Shown: positions 19,021 through 26,687, counted from the first letter of the stretch. The stretch is 64,000 bases of DNA from Mucilaginibacter pedocola (GCF_002013915.1 NZ_MBTF01000037.1:248001-312000); one strand, 5' to 3'. Notes: a model not told the origin generated them from the sequence alone. Program-made: numbers and translations.

Positions 19021-19235
19021 CAGTAATCGGGAGGGTACGGGGCATAAAGTAGAGTACGGCAGGCCCATTTATGAACGCCACGAATCAAAGCAGTAGTTGG
19101 AGATTCGTTCGCCAGTCATAAGATGGGAGCTGATCCTATCTCCGTGTAGGCAGTTGCGCCGCTGTTAGGCCAGACGCTACGTAATTATTTGCTTTGGATG
19201 GCGAATAAAATAATACAGGTACTCCCGATTACTTT
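19021..19235 (+). ncRNA. Candidate structured RNA (~210 nt) closed by a 12-bp stem
   Basis: AGTAATCGGGAG (19022-19033) pairs perfectly with CTCCCGATTACT (19222-19233). Inside are several further helices: CCCATTTATGA with TCATAAGATGGG (one bulge), CGAATC with GATTCG nested in it, GGAG with CTCC, and TTATTTGC with GCGAATAA near the 3' side. There is no open frame across the region and a promoter-like signal sits at the predicted 5' end. It does not resemble tmRNA, RNase P RNA, SRP RNA or 6S RNA as I know them. It is on the element, between the tRNA terminator and a convergent lipoprotein gene. Strand and function are inferred. Confidence 0.55.
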
Positions 19236-19256
19236 GTAAATATACAAATCTTCCTG

Positions 19257-19781
19257 TTACTTTTCTACCGGCATGCTGGTCCCGATGGAGAATCCGCTTA
19301 TCGCGCTTTTTAGAGCCGGGTTAATATCTGCCTTGCCGTTGTATTCGTACCATTCTAAACGGCCGGCATCATCCACCAACCTTACAAGCTGCCCGACCGG
19401 GACCGTGGTAGAGGATATGATAAATTTGTGTTCGTCGAAAAATTCAACTTCTATAGAGCCGTATGAGGGTGTAGTTTCAATGCCGGTTATTTTAAGCCGA
19501 TAGTAAAATGTGGCACCGCGGTAAATTCCGGTTAAGGCCGCCTTTACGCCGGGCTTATAAAATCCCAGGTCGCGCACGCCAAGATCCACCGGTTTAGGCT
19601 GAGCATCTTTGATGTTTTTGATATCGGCACTGCCCAGGTCGCCTACAAACATCAATTCGTTATCAACTATTTTATACACTTTGTCTCCCTTGACTATCGT
19701 ATCGTAAGATACCTGAGTACTGGAGCATGAAACAAGGGATAGTAGTAGCGCTGCCGCGCCGATCTGATAAATTTTTGCCAT
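19257..19781 (-). CDS. Element-encoded lipoprotein, unknown function
   Basis: The 174-residue product has a short signal with lipobox LVSC at about residues 16-19 (followed by SSTQ), so it is a predicted lipoprotein. The rest is a soluble domain with beta character (FYYRLKITGIETTP, SIEVEFFDEHKFIISSTTVPVGQLVRL). I recognise no family. It is the leftmost gene of the element and reads towards the RNA candidate. Surface or periplasmic cargo such as superinfection exclusion is possible but unsupported. Confidence 0.7.
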   Translation of the reverse strand: MAKIYQIGAAALLLSLVSCSSTQVSYDTIVKGDKVYKIVDNELMFVGDLGSADIKNIKDAQPKPVDLGVRDLGFYKPGVKAALTGIYRGATFYYRLKITGIETTPSYGSIEVEFFDEHKFIISSTTVPVGQLVRLVDDAGRLEWYEYNGKADINPALKSAISGFSIGTSMPVEK

Positions 19782-19824
19782 TGGATTAAGGTTTAAGCCT
19801 GTAATATAGCAATATTCAATAATT

Positions 19825-20070
19825 CTACTTGGTTTTTGGCGGGTTATGTTTACGCTTAGCTAATTCCGCTATCTCGGGAGCAAACATTTTTTCCGCTCTA
19901 ATCTCGTCCTTTCGGTAGCGGGCCTCAACTGTGGCCATAACTTCTTGTAGAAATTCCTGCTTTTTGGTAAGCTTTTTTGCCTGGCGGTAGGATGGTGCCG
20001 GTGCTGCAGGTGTTAACTTGTCGTTTATTTCGGTCAAAAGCTTTATGATGGTTTCAAGCTGCTCAATCAT
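19825..20070 (-). CDS. Small coiled-coil, lysine-rich protein
   Basis: The 81-residue protein starts with a short coiled-coil segment (EQLETIIKLLTEINDKL) and continues as a highly charged, Lys/Glu-rich helix (KKLTKKQEFLQEVMATVEARYRKDE). No family is recognised. It follows a palindrome at 20,076-20,110 that could be its operator. Confidence 0.55.
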   Translation of the reverse strand: MIEQLETIIKLLTEINDKLTPAAPAPSYRQAKKLTKKQEFLQEVMATVEARYRKDEIRAEKMFAPEIAELAKRKHNPPKTK

Positions 20071-20075
20071 AGTAA

Positions 20076-20110
20076 ATGTACATTAGGGGACTATATGCCC
20101 TAATGTACAT
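20076..20110. promoter_or_regulatory. 13-bp perfect palindrome containing TGTACA
   Basis: ATGTACATTAGGG (20076-20088) and CCCTAATGTACAT (20098-20110) are perfect inverted copies around 9 bases. It lies 6 bp before the start of the minus-strand 81-residue gene and downstream of the HTH gene. The TGTACA core recurs in the repeats at 25,021-25,108, suggesting one regulator or initiator binds both places. No T-run follows, so a simple terminator is less likely. Confidence 0.55.
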
Positions 20111-20195
20111 AAATGCTTACCTTTACCATCGCCGGGGCAGCGTTTTGGAAACGTGTTAATAGTGCTCACACACTGTTGGTTTGCAGGCCCCGGCT

Positions 20196-20486
20196 TTATT
20201 CGCTCGAATGCACTTCACCTGTTATTAGCCATGCTGCCAGCTCGGACCGCTTAAATAATACCCTCTTGCCCGATTTGTGATAGGGGATTTTATTTTGATT
20301 AACCAGGTTATAGATAGTGCCCGGTTTTAGCTTTATCAATTCTCCCGCCTCCGATACCGATAGGTAGCCCTCATTTGTTTCAATCTTTGGCATCCCTGGC
20401 ATACTATTAAGTACATTTTGCACCTCATCCCTGATAAGCTGTCGAAATTCGCTATCTGTGTAGCTTGTTTTTACTGTTTTAGCCAT
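20196..20486 (-). CDS. Excisionase/AlpA-like HTH protein
   Basis: The 96-residue protein has a C-terminal winged HTH of the DNA-binding excisionase type: GYLSVSEAGELIKLKPGTIYNLVNQNKIPYHKSGKRVLFKRSELAAWL. Such proteins act as recombination directionality factors or as activators in satellites (AlpA-like). The N-terminal 40 residues are helical. It stands alone near the left end, far from the integrase. Confidence 0.82.
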   Translation of the reverse strand: MAKTVKTSYTDSEFRQLIRDEVQNVLNSMPGMPKIETNEGYLSVSEAGELIKLKPGTIYNLVNQNKIPYHKSGKRVLFKRSELAAWLITGEVHSSE

Positions 20487-20558
20487 GTGATAAATTTAAT
20501 TCCCAAATGTATGAAATTAAACAACGTGAAACAAATGTGAAATAAATATAATATATTA

Positions 20559-20589
20559 TTTGTTTTTATTACTATTAGTTGTACCTTAG
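20559..20589 (+). promoter_or_regulatory. Promoter for the rightward gene pair
   Basis: TTTG (20559-20562) and TACCTTAG (20582-20589) are 19 bp apart, near the Bacteroidota consensus. The spacer between the divergent HTH gene and the gene starting at 20,615 is AT-rich. Confidence 0.45.
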
Positions 20590-20614
20590 CTAATGCAAAC
20601 CAACAAATAATAAA

Positions 20615-21001
20615 ATGAACACTTTAACAATCATTAACAATACCCGCCCAGCTGGTGCCGGTATCACATCTTCAAAAAAAGTTAACACAGTAACCCGCAC
20701 GGCAACCCCTGCTAAGGCAGTTTACGAAGTGGATAGCGCCGTGATCATTGGCAGCGCTGTAGAGGTTGAATACTTTCTAAACGATGCGGGCTTGTCTATT
20801 AGCATCGCTCTGCAGACCCTTAAATCGTATGTTGCTGCCGAGGGAATGAATGAGTATTGCTTTGATAGTTCAGATTACGCCGGTTGCCACGTACAGGATG
20901 CCGGTACCGCTGATATTGATACCTACCTCGATGAAAATTTAGAGGGCGCTGTAGCGGCTTATTTACAGTCTATCCGCGCCGGACAGCACAACGTTAACTA
21001 A
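20615..21001 (+). CDS. Element-encoded acidic protein, unknown function
   Basis: The 128-residue product has a basic, Thr/Ala-rich first third and an acidic remainder (FDSSDYAGCHVQDAGTADIDTYLDENLEG). No signal peptide, membrane segment or known motif is visible. It is the first of two rightward genes in an otherwise mostly leftward element, which is a typical place for satellite accessory genes such as helper-interference or defence factors; this is inference from position only. Confidence 0.55.
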   Translation: MNTLTIINNTRPAGAGITSSKKVNTVTRTATPAKAVYEVDSAVIIGSAVEVEYFLNDAGLSISIALQTLKSYVAAEGMNEYCFDSSDYAGCHVQDAGTADIDTYLDENLEGAVAAYLQSIRAGQHNVN

Positions 21002-21100
21002 CATTTAACACCACCGCATTTGCCCGGGCAGCCACGCCCGGGCTACTAATCAATTATTTAATATCTCGGCCATGGTGCCGGGCTGCAATTCTTTACAACA

Positions 21101-21550
21101 ATGGAAACCAACAATAACACTCAAAAAAAGGACAGGAAAACAGTACGCGCAGCGTTTAAGGCATACAAATACGCGCAGCAGCCAATAGCCGACCACGCAG
21201 CGGTAATAGACGATGGTGCCTTTCAAGGCCATTCTTTAAGGGTATCGCAGCTACTCGATACGCTTGTAAACATTGAAATGATATGGGGTAGTGAGAGCGT
21301 AAATTTCTACCAGTTAACAGAGGTTTTTAAGGTATATACGGCACATCGCCCAAATAAAAGCGCCGATACCCTTTATTTATTCTCAACCCTTTTTGAATTG
21401 GTGGCCAGTATCCTGGAGCATAAGGAGTACCTCCACACACTCAGCCAGCAATATAAATTCATTAATGAGAAACTGGACCAAGCATACGATAGCAAAGAAT
21501 TTATATTCCCTGAGTTCTACCCCCACCGGCAGCAACCGGGTGTAAATTAA
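21101..21550 (+). CDS. Element-encoded helical protein, unknown function
   Basis: The 149-residue product has a basic N-terminus (NNNTQKKDRKTVRAAFKAYKYAQ) and then predicted helices (SADTLYLFSTLFELVASILEHKEYLHTLSQQ). No family is recognised. It lies 99 bp after the previous gene on the same strand and is followed by a strong hairpin terminator. Confidence 0.6.
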   Translation: METNNNTQKKDRKTVRAAFKAYKYAQQPIADHAAVIDDGAFQGHSLRVSQLLDTLVNIEMIWGSESVNFYQLTEVFKVYTAHRPNKSADTLYLFSTLFELVASILEHKEYLHTLSQQYKFINEKLDQAYDSKEFIFPEFYPHRQQPGVN

Positions 21551-21571
21551 GGGCCAGGAGGGTATATTTTA

Positions 21572-21605
21572 AGTAAAGGCAGGGGCGGTGGTCCCTGCCT
21601 TTACT
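21572..21605 (+). terminator. Terminator hairpin after the rightward gene pair
   Basis: AGTAAAGGCAGGG (21572-21584) pairs perfectly with CCCTGCCTTTACT (21593-21605) around an 8-nt loop, 22 bp after the stop codon at 21,550. The 3' side is only moderately T-rich. Confidence 0.65.
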
Positions 21606-21824
21606 GTTTAAGTGGTCCCGCACTTGTTATTTGAAATGTTATTTTCGATTAAAAGGACCCAAAAACGGCGTTTAAATACATTTACAGGCGGTTTTTGGTC
21701 TTTAGCCTGATAACAAAATAACAGCCAAAATAACAATCCAATAACAGCCAAAAAAAATGCGTGACTATTCACGGGCGGGGATGCGCAACGTATTGCAGGG
21801 GTATAAAACACTCGTCACAGGACC

Positions 21825-21871
21825 CATGCTAAATATGTTAGCATGCAGGGGAGGGTGCCTTGCCTCCCCTG
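21825..21871. repeat. Two back-to-back perfect hairpins in the convergent spacer
   Basis: CATGCTAA/TTAGCATG (21825-21832, 21838-21845) and CAGGGGAGG/CCTCCCCTG (21846-21854, 21863-21871) abut without a gap. They lie in the 418-bp gene-free stretch between the rightward gene and the tape measure. The rest of that stretch (21,640-21,760) has an imperfect palindrome around AAAAACGG/CGGTTTTT and a tandem AATAACAGCC motif. Confidence 0.6.
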
Positions 21872-21968
21872 TTGGTATTGTGGCCTCCCCTTGTTACCCG
21901 ACCAATTGGACCATGGAGGCGGGCAGTACTATGCCGCTGTGAGCTCAGCAAGGGGCGTTAGCCGGTGG

Positions 21969-23852
21969 TTATCTTACGCCGAGGGTGCTGGATGTCTTTA
22001 TGTCAGGCTTAAGCCCTGGTGAAGACGTTACATCCTTAACATATCCCTTGGGATCAATCACTGTTATTCCCAACTGTCCGAGCAGCGCATTGCCTTTGGC
22101 CTGTTGCTCCTCTCGCGCTTTACGCTGCTCATTGATCTGAGCAGTTTGAATTGGCGGCGGGATAACGTAATTAGGCCTATCAACGCTGCTGCCTTTCATG
22201 TCCACACCAAGGGCTGCCCGGGCCTCGTAAATATTCTTTGCACCGTCCTTTGCCCATTCCCAGCCTGTAATCCTGCCTATGAGGCTTAATAGCTGCTCTG
22301 CGGGGTGAAGTATCGCCGATAAGAATATCTTTCCTATAGCCTTAATTGCGCCCCATATACCGCCATCTTCAAAGGCTTTGGTTACCATGGACCAATTGTC
22401 GTATAATTCCTTTGCAAAGCTTATTACCATACCCAGCGGACCAAGAAATACGGAGATAGCCGCGCCCCAGTCGTCCCATTTTGCTATCAAGGTAGTAACG
22501 ACAGCAATTAAGCCCACCACGGCATAAATAATAATTCCGATAGGATTCGCACCCCAGGCAAGGTTCCAAAGCCATATTAAGCCCGTGGCGGCGCTTATAA
22601 CGCCTGAAACCACAGACACCACTCCCAAAAACGCAGATATGCCGGCGGCCACTTCTAAAATTGTTGTAGCAAGTTCCGGATTTTGCTCAACCCATGATAC
22701 AACGCCGCTTATCACTGGTAGAATCTGATCGAGCAGCCGTCCCAACACCGGTAGTAAATCATTGCCCAGGGTAATGCTGAACGCTTCAAAGTTATTTTTT
22801 GCCTGGGCTATCTTACCGGCGATGGTGTTGTTTTTGGTGGTGTATTCGGTTAACAGTGATGTGCCTTTTTCGAATGCATCTGCTGAAGCCAATTGTAAGG
22901 CCGTTAGGCGCTCGGTGCCTGTGCCCAATGCCCCAATAACCTTTATCGTTTCCAGTGTGCCTACTTTAAGCTTTTTAAGGCGCTTAGCAAGCTGGTCCGG
23001 GCTTAGATTACTGAGGGATTGCGAAAATTTTGTAGCGAAACCGGTCGGATCTGTTGTGAATAGCTGCTTTGCCGCGGCAGTGCTTAAACCCATCTGCTTC
23101 GCAAAGCCGCTCATATCCTTAGCGGCAATTAAAAAGAAGTTAGATAGCCCGCCTGATGCGATCTGAGCATCTATCCCCGCCTCTTCAAAGAACGCTCCTA
23201 ACGCCGCGGTAGTTTGCAGGCTGGGCTTAATTGCATCAGGCAACCCACCCATTCGCAATATAAAATCGTTTATGTTGGCGCTGGTACCGCTACCGGCCGC
23301 GCCCAGGGTATTGATGGCCGAACCCGATTTTGTGATAACGTCGGAGATATCCATTCCCCGCGTCTCTTTGAAAAGGCTTTTTATTTTTCCTACCTGAGTA
23401 ATGGCGTTCTCTACCCCGCCATAATCAGATCCAAGGGCAACGTTAAATACATTGGATGCCTCGGTAAATTTCTCCAGTTCATTCGATGCTACGCCGAGCT
23501 GCCCGCCTATCTCGCCTATAGTAAGTAGTTCATCAATGCTGCTGCGGGTAGACTTTGAACTCTTTAAAATGCGCGCCCCGTAATTATCCAATTCAGCGCC
23601 TACCAGGCCCGTAGTTTTCGAGATATCGGCAAGCCGGTCCTGAAACTTTATAGCAGAGTTAGCTACCACGGCAAGCGGCGCCGCAATGGCCAGCGCGCCA
23701 ACGCCAGCTTTTTTTCCGACGTTGGCCGATGCATCGCTGATGCTTTTTGCCTTTTTGCCGAACCTTGATAAACCACCTTGCATTTTAAACAATGTGCCGG
23801 TAAATTTATCAACCGCGGTAAAGATGGTGGGTACAGTTAACGCGCTGCCCAT
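21969..23852 (-). CDS. Phage tail tape measure protein (TP901-like)
   Basis: The 627-residue protein matches TP901-type tape measures: an N-terminal segment SAIKFQDRLADISKTTGL with ELDNYGARILKSSKSTRSSIDELL and GEIGGQLGV (residues 66-118), then hydrophobic segments (residues about 395-470) and a C-terminal hydrophilic tail. Tape measures set siphovirus or myovirus tail length and occupy the tail lumen. It follows the chaperone gene in the canonical order. It is short for the family, and at about 0.15 nm per residue would predict a tail near 90-95 nm. No other tail gene lies in the element. Confidence 0.9.
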   Translation of the reverse strand: MGSALTVPTIFTAVDKFTGTLFKMQGGLSRFGKKAKSISDASANVGKKAGVGALAIAAPLAVVANSAIKFQDRLADISKTTGLVGAELDNYGARILKSSKSTRSSIDELLTIGEIGGQLGVASNELEKFTEASNVFNVALGSDYGGVENAITQVGKIKSLFKETRGMDISDVITKSGSAINTLGAAGSGTSANINDFILRMGGLPDAIKPSLQTTAALGAFFEEAGIDAQIASGGLSNFFLIAAKDMSGFAKQMGLSTAAAKQLFTTDPTGFATKFSQSLSNLSPDQLAKRLKKLKVGTLETIKVIGALGTGTERLTALQLASADAFEKGTSLLTEYTTKNNTIAGKIAQAKNNFEAFSITLGNDLLPVLGRLLDQILPVISGVVSWVEQNPELATTILEVAAGISAFLGVVSVVSGVISAATGLIWLWNLAWGANPIGIIIYAVVGLIAVVTTLIAKWDDWGAAISVFLGPLGMVISFAKELYDNWSMVTKAFEDGGIWGAIKAIGKIFLSAILHPAEQLLSLIGRITGWEWAKDGAKNIYEARAALGVDMKGSSVDRPNYVIPPPIQTAQINEQRKAREEQQAKGNALLGQLGITVIDPKGYVKDVTSSPGLKPDIKTSSTLGVR

Positions 23853-23854
23853 GG

Positions 23855-24076
23855 TTATAGCTTAGTAATGTAACAGGCAGGTATCACGCCTGCTATTTTT
23901 GCTGCTGCAGTCGCGGGACCAGTTATAAATTTTTCAAGCCGGGCATGGCTTTTTAACACATGTTCCGCTATCGGGTTGCTTGGTGGCACCAATACCTTGG
24001 GGACCATTTTTAATAGCCTATCCTGCCTCTCTATCATGCCCATTAAAGAGGGCGATATGCCTATAGTATTTTTCAT
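23855..24076 (-). CDS. Small protein between chaperone and tape measure
   Basis: The 73-residue product has no recognised family (SLMGMIERQDRLLKMVPKVL, then VLKSHARLEKFITGPATAAAKIAGV). ATG 24076 overlaps the TGA that ends the frame-shifted chaperone extension (ATGA), so it is probably translationally coupled. It ends two bases before the tape measure start. Confidence 0.6.
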   Translation of the reverse strand: MKNTIGISPSLMGMIERQDRLLKMVPKVLVPPSNPIAEHVLKSHARLEKFITGPATAAAKIAGVIPACYITKL

Positions 24077-24263
24077 TTTGAGTTTGGTTTTATGCTTTCG
24101 TTAAATTGCTCTTGCTGCTCCCGGACCACCTCAAACCAGTATAAAAGGCCATGGTGGTCCGTAGCATCGCAATACATCGTATCAATATAGCTGGGGGTTG
24201 CCCAGCTGAAGTTTAGCGCGATAGTTTTTATGCACCCCTCGAGGTCGTTGGGTGCTACACAAA
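24073..24263 (-). CDS. -1 frame extension of the tail assembly chaperone (gpGT-like)
   Basis: After the T5 run at 24265-24261 (0-frame GTT TTT GTG TAG), the -1 frame is open for 62 codons to TGA 24073-24075. The peptide (PNDLEGCIKTIALNFSW, then YIDTMYCDATDHHGLLYW and FEVVREQQEQF) has protein-like composition but no start codon until an internal Met. The layout is the lambda gpG/gpGT arrangement, directly upstream of the tape measure. A P-site slip on TTT-to-TTT would make a fusion of about 205 residues. Frameshifting is inferred. Confidence 0.6.
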
Positions 24264-24689
24264 AACGGTGAATAACTGTTCCAGCACTTTAAAGTCAAAC
24301 CGGCTAAGCTTATCCAGGAGGGAGGTAGTTAAGCCGGTGCTGTGCGCTAACAGGCGGCCGCCTATTTCAATGTCATCACCCTTTTTAAGGCCTTTAGCCA
24401 GGCGTTTCTTTTCATTGAATGTAATCCGGGTGTTGATATCGAGCTTAGCGTATGCCACACCGCCAGTCTCGGTTAATATCGGCTCCCGTAAAGTGTATTC
24501 AGGTTTCTTGCTGGAGTCATCGCCATTTAGCAATAACAAGCCGAACCTAATTGCTTTCACTACCTGAGGGTAAGAGGATAAAACCTCTTCGGCGGTGATC
24601 TCCTCTACAGTGATCTCTTCAATAAAATCTTTTAGTTCCTCCACAGCTACCTCTTCGGCAACTACGTAATCGAATTTAATTTTGCTCAT
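24255..24689 (-). CDS. Tail assembly chaperone, gpG-like 0-frame product
   Basis: ATG 24689 (SKIKFDYVVAEEVAVEELKDF) is the likely start; the frame runs 20 codons further up. The 144-residue acidic protein shows a run of EE-rich helices, then a compact beta part (EYTLREPILTETGGVAYAKLDINTRITF). Position (just before the tape measure) and the open -1 frame at its end identify it as the tail chaperone rather than sequence similarity. Confidence 0.6.
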   Translation of the reverse strand: MSKIKFDYVVAEEVAVEELKDFIEEITVEEITAEEVLSSYPQVVKAIRFGLLLLNGDDSSKKPEYTLREPILTETGGVAYAKLDINTRITFNEKKRLAKGLKKGDDIEIGGRLLAHSTGLTTSLLDKLSRFDFKVLEQLFTVFV

Positions 24690-24889
24690 TTTGTTAATAT
24701 TTGTCACAAAATAAGAACTTTTAGGCTGAATGCCCCAAATAAAAATCACAAATTAGGATTATTTTATAGTGTTCCCTTAGTTGGGTGTAGGAAAGATTGA
24801 TATAAAAGCAGGCGGCGGCGCGTATTTACCAATCAGGCTTATAGCATTGCCACAGACAGCGCAAAAAAAATAATCGCTCTGAGGGCTTT

Positions 24890-25135
24890 AATTGACGTGT
24901 CAGTGCCGGCCGCGCGCCCCCTGGTCCCGCTCTTTTTTTTCAATTTTTTTTTCAATTTTTTTTTTCCCTACTACTACAAATCTTTAAAAGTGTTATTAAA
25001 AGAGGTTATTAAAGATATTATTTAAGGTGTACACATCAATGTACACGCCGTTGTACATGCCGACGTACATTCGGTTTACCCTTTTTAAGGTGTACACATC
25101 AATGTACAATCGACATATATTCGATGTGCAAATAG
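24890..25135. other. Iteron-like TGTACA repeats next to a poly-T tract: candidate replication origin or operator cluster
   Basis: The gene-free stretch 24,750-25,158 contains three phased poly-T runs separated by CAA (24,935-24,966), an AT-rich part, and then two identical 25-bp copies (25021-25045 and 25084-25108) of a unit with core GGTGTACACATCAATGTACA. Two more TGTACA/CGTACA sites lie between them. Direct repeats beside an AT-rich tract are typical of replication origins of plasmids and satellites, and also of multi-operator regions. The adjacent 307-residue gene may encode the cognate protein. Confidence 0.55.
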
Positions 25136-25158
25136 TATTGCAAACTACTGTAAAACAA

Positions 25159-26082
25159 TTATTTGTAAATTGCTTTTTTTATGGATTGTCTGTCGGCTTT
25201 TATGCTCGCTACCTTTTCTTTTCGCTGAGTAGCGGCGAGGCTATTTTGAATAGCAGCCGTTAGTAATTCGCTGGTTAACTGTGTCGAAAGGTATATACAT
25301 CGGTTGCCGGTGGCAGACGATGCTATAAATGATTTTAATTGCAGATCTAAAAGGAGTTTCCTGTAAAAATATTGCTCGTTGAACCGCTTATAATGGGCTG
25401 CGGTAGCTTTTTCCGCGCAAAGATGGTCCGCTATGTTTGCTGTTTTAGCGCCTATCATTCGGGCTGTGATCATTGCTTTATTGGTACAGGCAAAATCCTT
25501 ATCCCCTTGGATAGATTTTACAGCTAAAAAACCTCTCAGTAATTCAAAATCGGGCCGGTATTTGTCAGTATTTGAATATTCAATTAGCAAGCCGGTTTTA
25601 ATGCTAACCAGGGCATCTTTACCGAAACGGCGCTCATGGATATCAACAATGCTGATCATTGCCTTATAGTCCTTTATTGTGCCGGCATAGGTTCCGCGGA
25701 CCAGCTTTAGGTTTAATATTCTGTAGGCTTGGCTCACCTGGTAATATAATCGCGCGGAATCTGTAAAATGGTCTGTATTTTCTGTTTGATGGAGATAGTT
25801 TACCAGTAGGCAGTAGGCGTTTTTTGTTTCCCACTGGTTCGATGGGCGTTCGCCTATCCCCGCTGCTTTAACTATGGCGCTCAAGTCGCTTGGTAGCAGT
25901 TTATCGAAATGAAGCTTTAACGCCTCGTTTAAAATTTGATAAGAGGTACCCTCAACTTCCTTTAAAGCATACCTAACAATGCTATAATTCAATATCTCGG
26001 AGGTTCTCTCTATGTGATTGATAAGGCAACACTCAAACATTACATAGCTGTAAGCCTGGTCCGAGGTTTTGCTTTTTGCCAT
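25159..26082 (-). CDS. Element-encoded 307-aa protein, possible replication or regulatory protein
   Basis: I do not recognise this protein. It lacks a signal peptide or membrane segment and is mostly helical. A basic C-terminus (RKEKVASIKADRQSIKKAIYK) would suit nucleic-acid contact. It ends 51 bp from the iteron cluster (25,021-25,108) and reads towards it. Position next to iterons makes a replication initiator possible, but no Rep, primase or helicase motif is visible. Confidence 0.6.
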   Translation of the reverse strand: MAKSKTSDQAYSYVMFECCLINHIERTSEILNYSIVRYALKEVEGTSYQILNEALKLHFDKLLPSDLSAIVKAAGIGERPSNQWETKNAYCLLVNYLHQTENTDHFTDSARLYYQVSQAYRILNLKLVRGTYAGTIKDYKAMISIVDIHERRFGKDALVSIKTGLLIEYSNTDKYRPDFELLRGFLAVKSIQGDKDFACTNKAMITARMIGAKTANIADHLCAEKATAAHYKRFNEQYFYRKLLLDLQLKSFIASSATGNRCIYLSTQLTSELLTAAIQNSLAATQRKEKVASIKADRQSIKKAIYK

Positions 26083-26184
26083 CGGTTTTTTTGTTAATAA
26101 CCGACCGTGCGCGTATAATCTACTAAACCACCTTAAGGGATTTATAGTTATATTTGTACTGATCGAATCGGATTAAAACTCATT

Positions 26185-26217
26185 AGGGTAATTGCTGTTG
26201 TCACCAGCTGTTACCCT
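26185..26217. terminator. Hairpin between two leftward genes
   Basis: AGGGTAA (26185-26191) and TTACCCT (26211-26217) enclose a further GCTG/CAGC pairing. The T-run follows on the plus strand, overlapping the 3' end of the HTH gene, so on the leftward transcript the hairpin could act only as a weak terminator or processing site. Confidence 0.4.
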
Positions 26218-26474
26218 TTTTTATTTAAGTATGCCTCTATATCAGCATTCTTTATAAAAACCTTTTTGCCGATATTAAAAATAGGCACCTCCCCGCTTTT
26301 GATAAGCCGCTCCAAGGTAGATAATGACACGCGCAGGGCTGCTGCTGCCTCTTTTTTGTTAGCCGCCGGCCTATCTTCCCGGGCAGTCGGTTTAAGGGCA
26401 CTCAGTTCCTCCCTAACGGCATCCCGGACCATCTGTATAAATTCTGTAGCTGAAGCCTGTATAATGGTTTCCAT
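26211..26474 (-). CDS. Excisionase-like HTH protein
   Basis: The 87-residue protein ends in a helix-turn-helix of the excisionase family (NKKEAAAALRVSLSTLERLIKSGEVPIFNIGKKVFIKNADIEAYL). The N-terminal 35 residues are helical. It is the second such protein in the element and sits 3 bp downstream of the small leftward gene in the same operon, close to the immunity switch. It could be the directionality factor for the integrase or an early activator. Confidence 0.82.
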   Translation of the reverse strand: METIIQASATEFIQMVRDAVREELSALKPTAREDRPAANKKEAAAALRVSLSTLERLIKSGEVPIFNIGKKVFIKNADIEAYLNKKG

Positions 26475-26477
26475 AAA

Positions 26478-26672
26478 CTAAGAGTGTTTTTCGTTTAACA
26501 GCTGCTCGCGGGCTGTGATGATTTTTGTTAATGCTGAACATACAGCCGCATGATGCTTGCTATCTACGCGCCTGAGCGCCTGCCTGGCGTTATCGGCGGT
26601 AATTCCCACCATGTTACCCGTGATCTGCAAATCTCCAGTAGTCTTTTTTTGCTTGATATCCGCTAAATTCAT
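26478..26672 (-). CDS. Small Cro-position protein, HTH-like
   Basis: The likely start is ATG 26672, which makes a 64-residue product (NLADIKQKKTTGDLQITGNM, then GITADNARQALRRVDSKHH). The segment GITADNARQALRRV resembles an HTH recognition region. It diverges from the CI-like repressor gene across an 86-bp spacer with two palindromes, the arrangement of cro opposite cI. The family itself is not recognised. Confidence 0.6.
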   Translation of the reverse strand: MNLADIKQKKTTGDLQITGNMVGITADNARQALRRVDSKHHAAVCSALTKIITAREQLLNEKHS

Positions 26673-26682
26673 ACTATATTTG
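26653..26682 (+). promoter_or_regulatory. Promoter of the CI-like repressor gene
   Basis: TTG (26653-26655), 19 bp, then TATATTTG (26675-26682) match the Bacteroidota consensus exactly at the -7 box. The -7 box lies just upstream of the first palindrome, so repressor binding there could autoregulate. Confidence 0.6.
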
Positions 26683-26687
26683 TTCTC

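Noticed and set aside
19021..19235. Retron msr-msd RNA
   Set aside because: The end stem is reminiscent, but no reverse transcriptase gene is in the element and no typical msd hairpin arrangement is visible.
21757..21942. Plus-strand 61-aa ORF in the element spacer
   Set aside because: It covers two perfect hairpins and gives a peptide with no protein-like features.
25021..25108. CRISPR array
   Set aside because: Only two 25-bp copies with a 38-bp gap, internal TGTACA sites and no cas genes anywhere in the window.
25027..25263. Plus-strand small ORF over the iterons
   Set aside because: It translates direct repeats and runs into the 3' end of the 307-aa gene; low-complexity MYTSMYT peptide indicates chance.
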